Assembly: GCA_029856375.1 (NCBI GenBank)
Contig: JAHQWX010000099.1
Location: forward strand, 1-6,759
Direction of reading: 5' to 3'
DNA length: 6,759 nucleotides
Origin: Promethearchaeia archaeon
Lineage (GTDB): Archaea > Asgardarchaeota > Lokiarchaeia > Sigyniarchaeales > SOKP01
A program made the translations under genes and the position numbers. Of the stretch, positions 5,498 to 6,759 are shown piece by piece (position 1 is the stretch's first letter; every line of letters begins with the position of its first letter). The notes below the pieces were generated by a model that ran no database searches, was not told the DNA's origin, and saw nothing but the letters and a program-made list of their open reading frames with translations.

Positions 5498-6619
5498 TTA
5501 GGCTTCTTTTAAAGTCTTTGCAAGAGCGTCTAGTAAGCGATCTACATTTTCAGGTCTTGCGGTATATCCCATCAAACCAATGCGCCAGATCTTCCCAGCA
5601 AGAGGGCCCAAACCAGCGCCAATCTCTATTTTAAAATCGTTCCTAAGAATTTGCCTCACTTTGAGATCGTCTTTTCCTTCCGGAATTGTTACCGCGTTTA
5701 ACATCGGAAGTCTATACGGTTCTTCTACATACATCTGTAATCCTAAGTTTTCCAATCCTTCTTTTAACTTTATGTGATTCTCCTTGTGTCGTTGGAAAAC
5801 GTTTTCTAAACCTTCCTTAACTATCAATAATAACGCTTGGTAAAGAGCGTATAGCATGTTTATTGGTGCAGTGTGATGGTAAACGCGTTTTCGCTCACCG
5901 CTCCAATATTGACCTATTAAATTCATGTCAAGGTACCAATTTGGCACCTTTGTTTTCCTATTTGAAATAATTGAGAACGCACGATCAGAAAGCGATACTG
6001 GTGCAAGACCCGGTGGACACGAAAGACACTTTTGAGAGCCACTATAAACTGAATCTACGCCCCACGCATCGATATTAACTTCCATACCTCCAAGGCTGGT
6101 CACCGTATCGACTAAAAACAAGGAATCCGTACCTTTTAAAAGGCTTCCAATTTCGTCCACGGGATTTTTTACCCCCGTTGAAGTTTCCGCGTGCACTACT
6201 GCTACGATCTTATAAGAATTATTTTCAAGCTTTTCTTTCACAACTTCAGGCTTTACTGGAGTGCCCCATTCAAAATCTATGTTGTCAACTTGAGCGCCCA
6301 ACCTATTCCCCACCTCTTGCATTCGAACTCCAAAAACGCCATTGGTAAGAATTAGTATTGGATCGCTTGGTTCTATTAAATTTACAAAACAAGTCTCCAT
6401 ACCTGCCGATCCAGTTCCCGAAATAGGTAATGTAAGTTTATTTTTCGTGTTCATTACCTTCTGTAATAACGCTTGAATTTCGTCCATTATTTTAATAAAT
6501 AGCGGATCGAGATGACCAATGGTTTTGCAGCTTAACGCGTTATAGACTTCTGGAGGGACGCAAGAAGGTCCCGGTCCCATTAATAAGATCTCCTCAACTT
6601 CTTTCAAAAGCTCACTCAT
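5498..6619 (-). CDS. Class V aminotransferase, alanine-glyoxylate / serine-pyruvate (AGXT) type
   Basis: The 373-residue product is a complete fold-type I PLP enzyme close to human AGT1 in motif order. These are GPGP (15-18), the phosphate-loop GTGSAGMET (68-76), HAETSTGV (143-150), DTVTSLGG with Asp171 for the pyridine nitrogen, SGSQKCLSCPPG with Schiff-base Lys197, YHHT (247-250) and the carboxylate-binding WRIG with Arg346. The family moves amino groups between alanine or serine and glyoxylate or pyruvate, giving glycine, pyruvate or hydroxypyruvate. Which pair is used cannot be read from the sequence. The start chosen is ATG at 6619, because GTGAT (6624-6628) sits four bases upstream as a ribosome site; the in-frame GTG at 6628 would add three residues. 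It is the first gene of the minus cluster, ahead of the hydroxyacid dehydrogenase. Such a pair fits glycine/serine or glyoxylate metabolism (inference). A cysteine-rich variation (KCLSC) follows the active lysine, where human AGT1 has KALNA as I recall it. Confidence 0.9.
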   Translation of the reverse strand: MSELLKEVEEILLMGPGPSCVPPEVYNALSCKTIGHLDPLFIKIMDEIQALLQKVMNTKNKLTLPISGTGSAGMETCFVNLIEPSDPILILTNGVFGVRMQEVGNRLGAQVDNIDFEWGTPVKPEVVKEKLENNSYKIVAVVHAETSTGVKNPVDEIGSLLKGTDSLFLVDTVTSLGGMEVNIDAWGVDSVYSGSQKCLSCPPGLAPVSLSDRAFSIISNRKTKVPNWYLDMNLIGQYWSGERKRVYHHTAPINMLYALYQALLLIVKEGLENVFQRHKENHIKLKEGLENLGLQMYVEEPYRLPMLNAVTIPEGKDDLKVRQILRNDFKIEIGAGLGPLAGKIWRIGLMGYTARPENVDRLLDALAKTLKEA

Positions 6620-6623
6620 ATCT

Positions 6624-6628
6624 ATCAC
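6624..6628 (-). promoter_or_regulatory. Shine-Dalgarno GTGAT of the aminotransferase
   Basis: GTGAT precedes the ATG at 6619 by four bases on the minus strand and matches part of the GGTGATC core seen in the next gene. It overlaps the alternative GTG start, which is why the ATG is preferred. Confidence 0.45.
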
Positions 6629-6759
6629 TTTTTTTTTATTTCGTTTTCGATTAATTCAGTAAAAATTGTTGATAATTAATTATTTACTTTTTAAAATACT
6701 TAATAACTTTCTGCATGCATAGATTAGAAGTCGGAATTTTTTCGAGGGCGCATAGTATT
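6629..6759 (-). promoter_or_regulatory. Promoter region of the aminotransferase cluster (box not pinned down)
   Basis: This AT-rich stretch lies upstream of the minus cluster. Read on the minus strand it holds a BRE/TATA-like AAAAAGTAAATAATT (6679-6693), which would start transcription near 6655 with a leader of about 35 bases, and a weaker GAATTAAT (6651-6658) that would give a very short leader. I cannot choose between them. Near 6712-6719 there is a small palindrome TGCATGCA. The last 70 bases may include the end of an upstream minus-strand gene, but two frames are equally open. Confidence 0.3.

Noticed and set aside
6684..6759. Possible C-terminal end of an upstream minus-strand gene
   Set aside because: Two minus frames (stops at 6684-6686 and 6680-6682) stay open from the right edge for about 25 codons each; neither gives a recognisable motif, so no gene can be called.

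Overview
The window is AT-rich (by eye about 35-38 % G+C) and reads as archaeal, most likely an Asgard archaeon. Three things point that way. (1) The 310-residue protein at 2928-3860 ends in a zinc-ligand domain (CPxC ... CEHH ... VRGYQ.VDFE) that I know from memory as recurrent in Lokiarchaeia/Heimdallarchaeia-type genomes. (2) Shine-Dalgarno sequences are of the GGTG/GGTGATC type. (3) Upstream regions hold BRE/TATA-like boxes and no clear bacterial -35/-10 pairs. The assignment is inference, because none of the enzymes is diagnostic alone.

Layout. At the left edge, 1-299 (minus) is the N-terminal part of a PAS-domain protein with a Cys-rich RPGE...GC.H...EGGCGTT signature. A divergent intergenic region (300-509) carries a good TATA box for the next gene. 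A plus-strand pair follows: a 351-residue polytopic membrane protein I do not recognise (510-1565) and, 15 bp later, a seven-bladed propeller enzyme with the metal-site pattern of family PL22 oligogalacturonate lyases (1581-2696). A 231-bp spacer (2697-2927) contains a 9-bp tandem repeat that forms a 16-bp palindrome just upstream of a strong BRE/TATA box. It precedes the 310-residue helical-repeat/proline-linker/zinc-domain protein.

The right half is a minus-strand cluster, transcribed right to left from about 6620. It encodes a class V aminotransferase of the alanine-glyoxylate/serine-pyruvate (AGXT) type (5498-6619), a YkwC-like beta-hydroxyacid dehydrogenase (4577-5461) and a DUF998-like six-span membrane protein (3936-4550). 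The gaps are 36 and 26 bp, so one transcript is likely. It converges on the 310-residue gene across a 75-bp spacer.

How the genes may work together. The aminotransferase can generate hydroxypyruvate or glycine from serine and glyoxylate, and the dehydrogenase family reduces short semialdehydes or oxidises hydroxyacids, so the minus cluster looks like a small C2/C3 amino-acid/hydroxyacid module. The lyase-like protein and its membrane partner look like a separate sugar-acid-related unit, with no other pectin genes visible here. The main novelty candidates are the Asgard-type modular zinc-domain protein with its palindromic promoter region, and the PL22-like lyase coupled to an orphan membrane protein. 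I found no RNA genes, CRISPR, insertion sequences or clear mobile-element traces.
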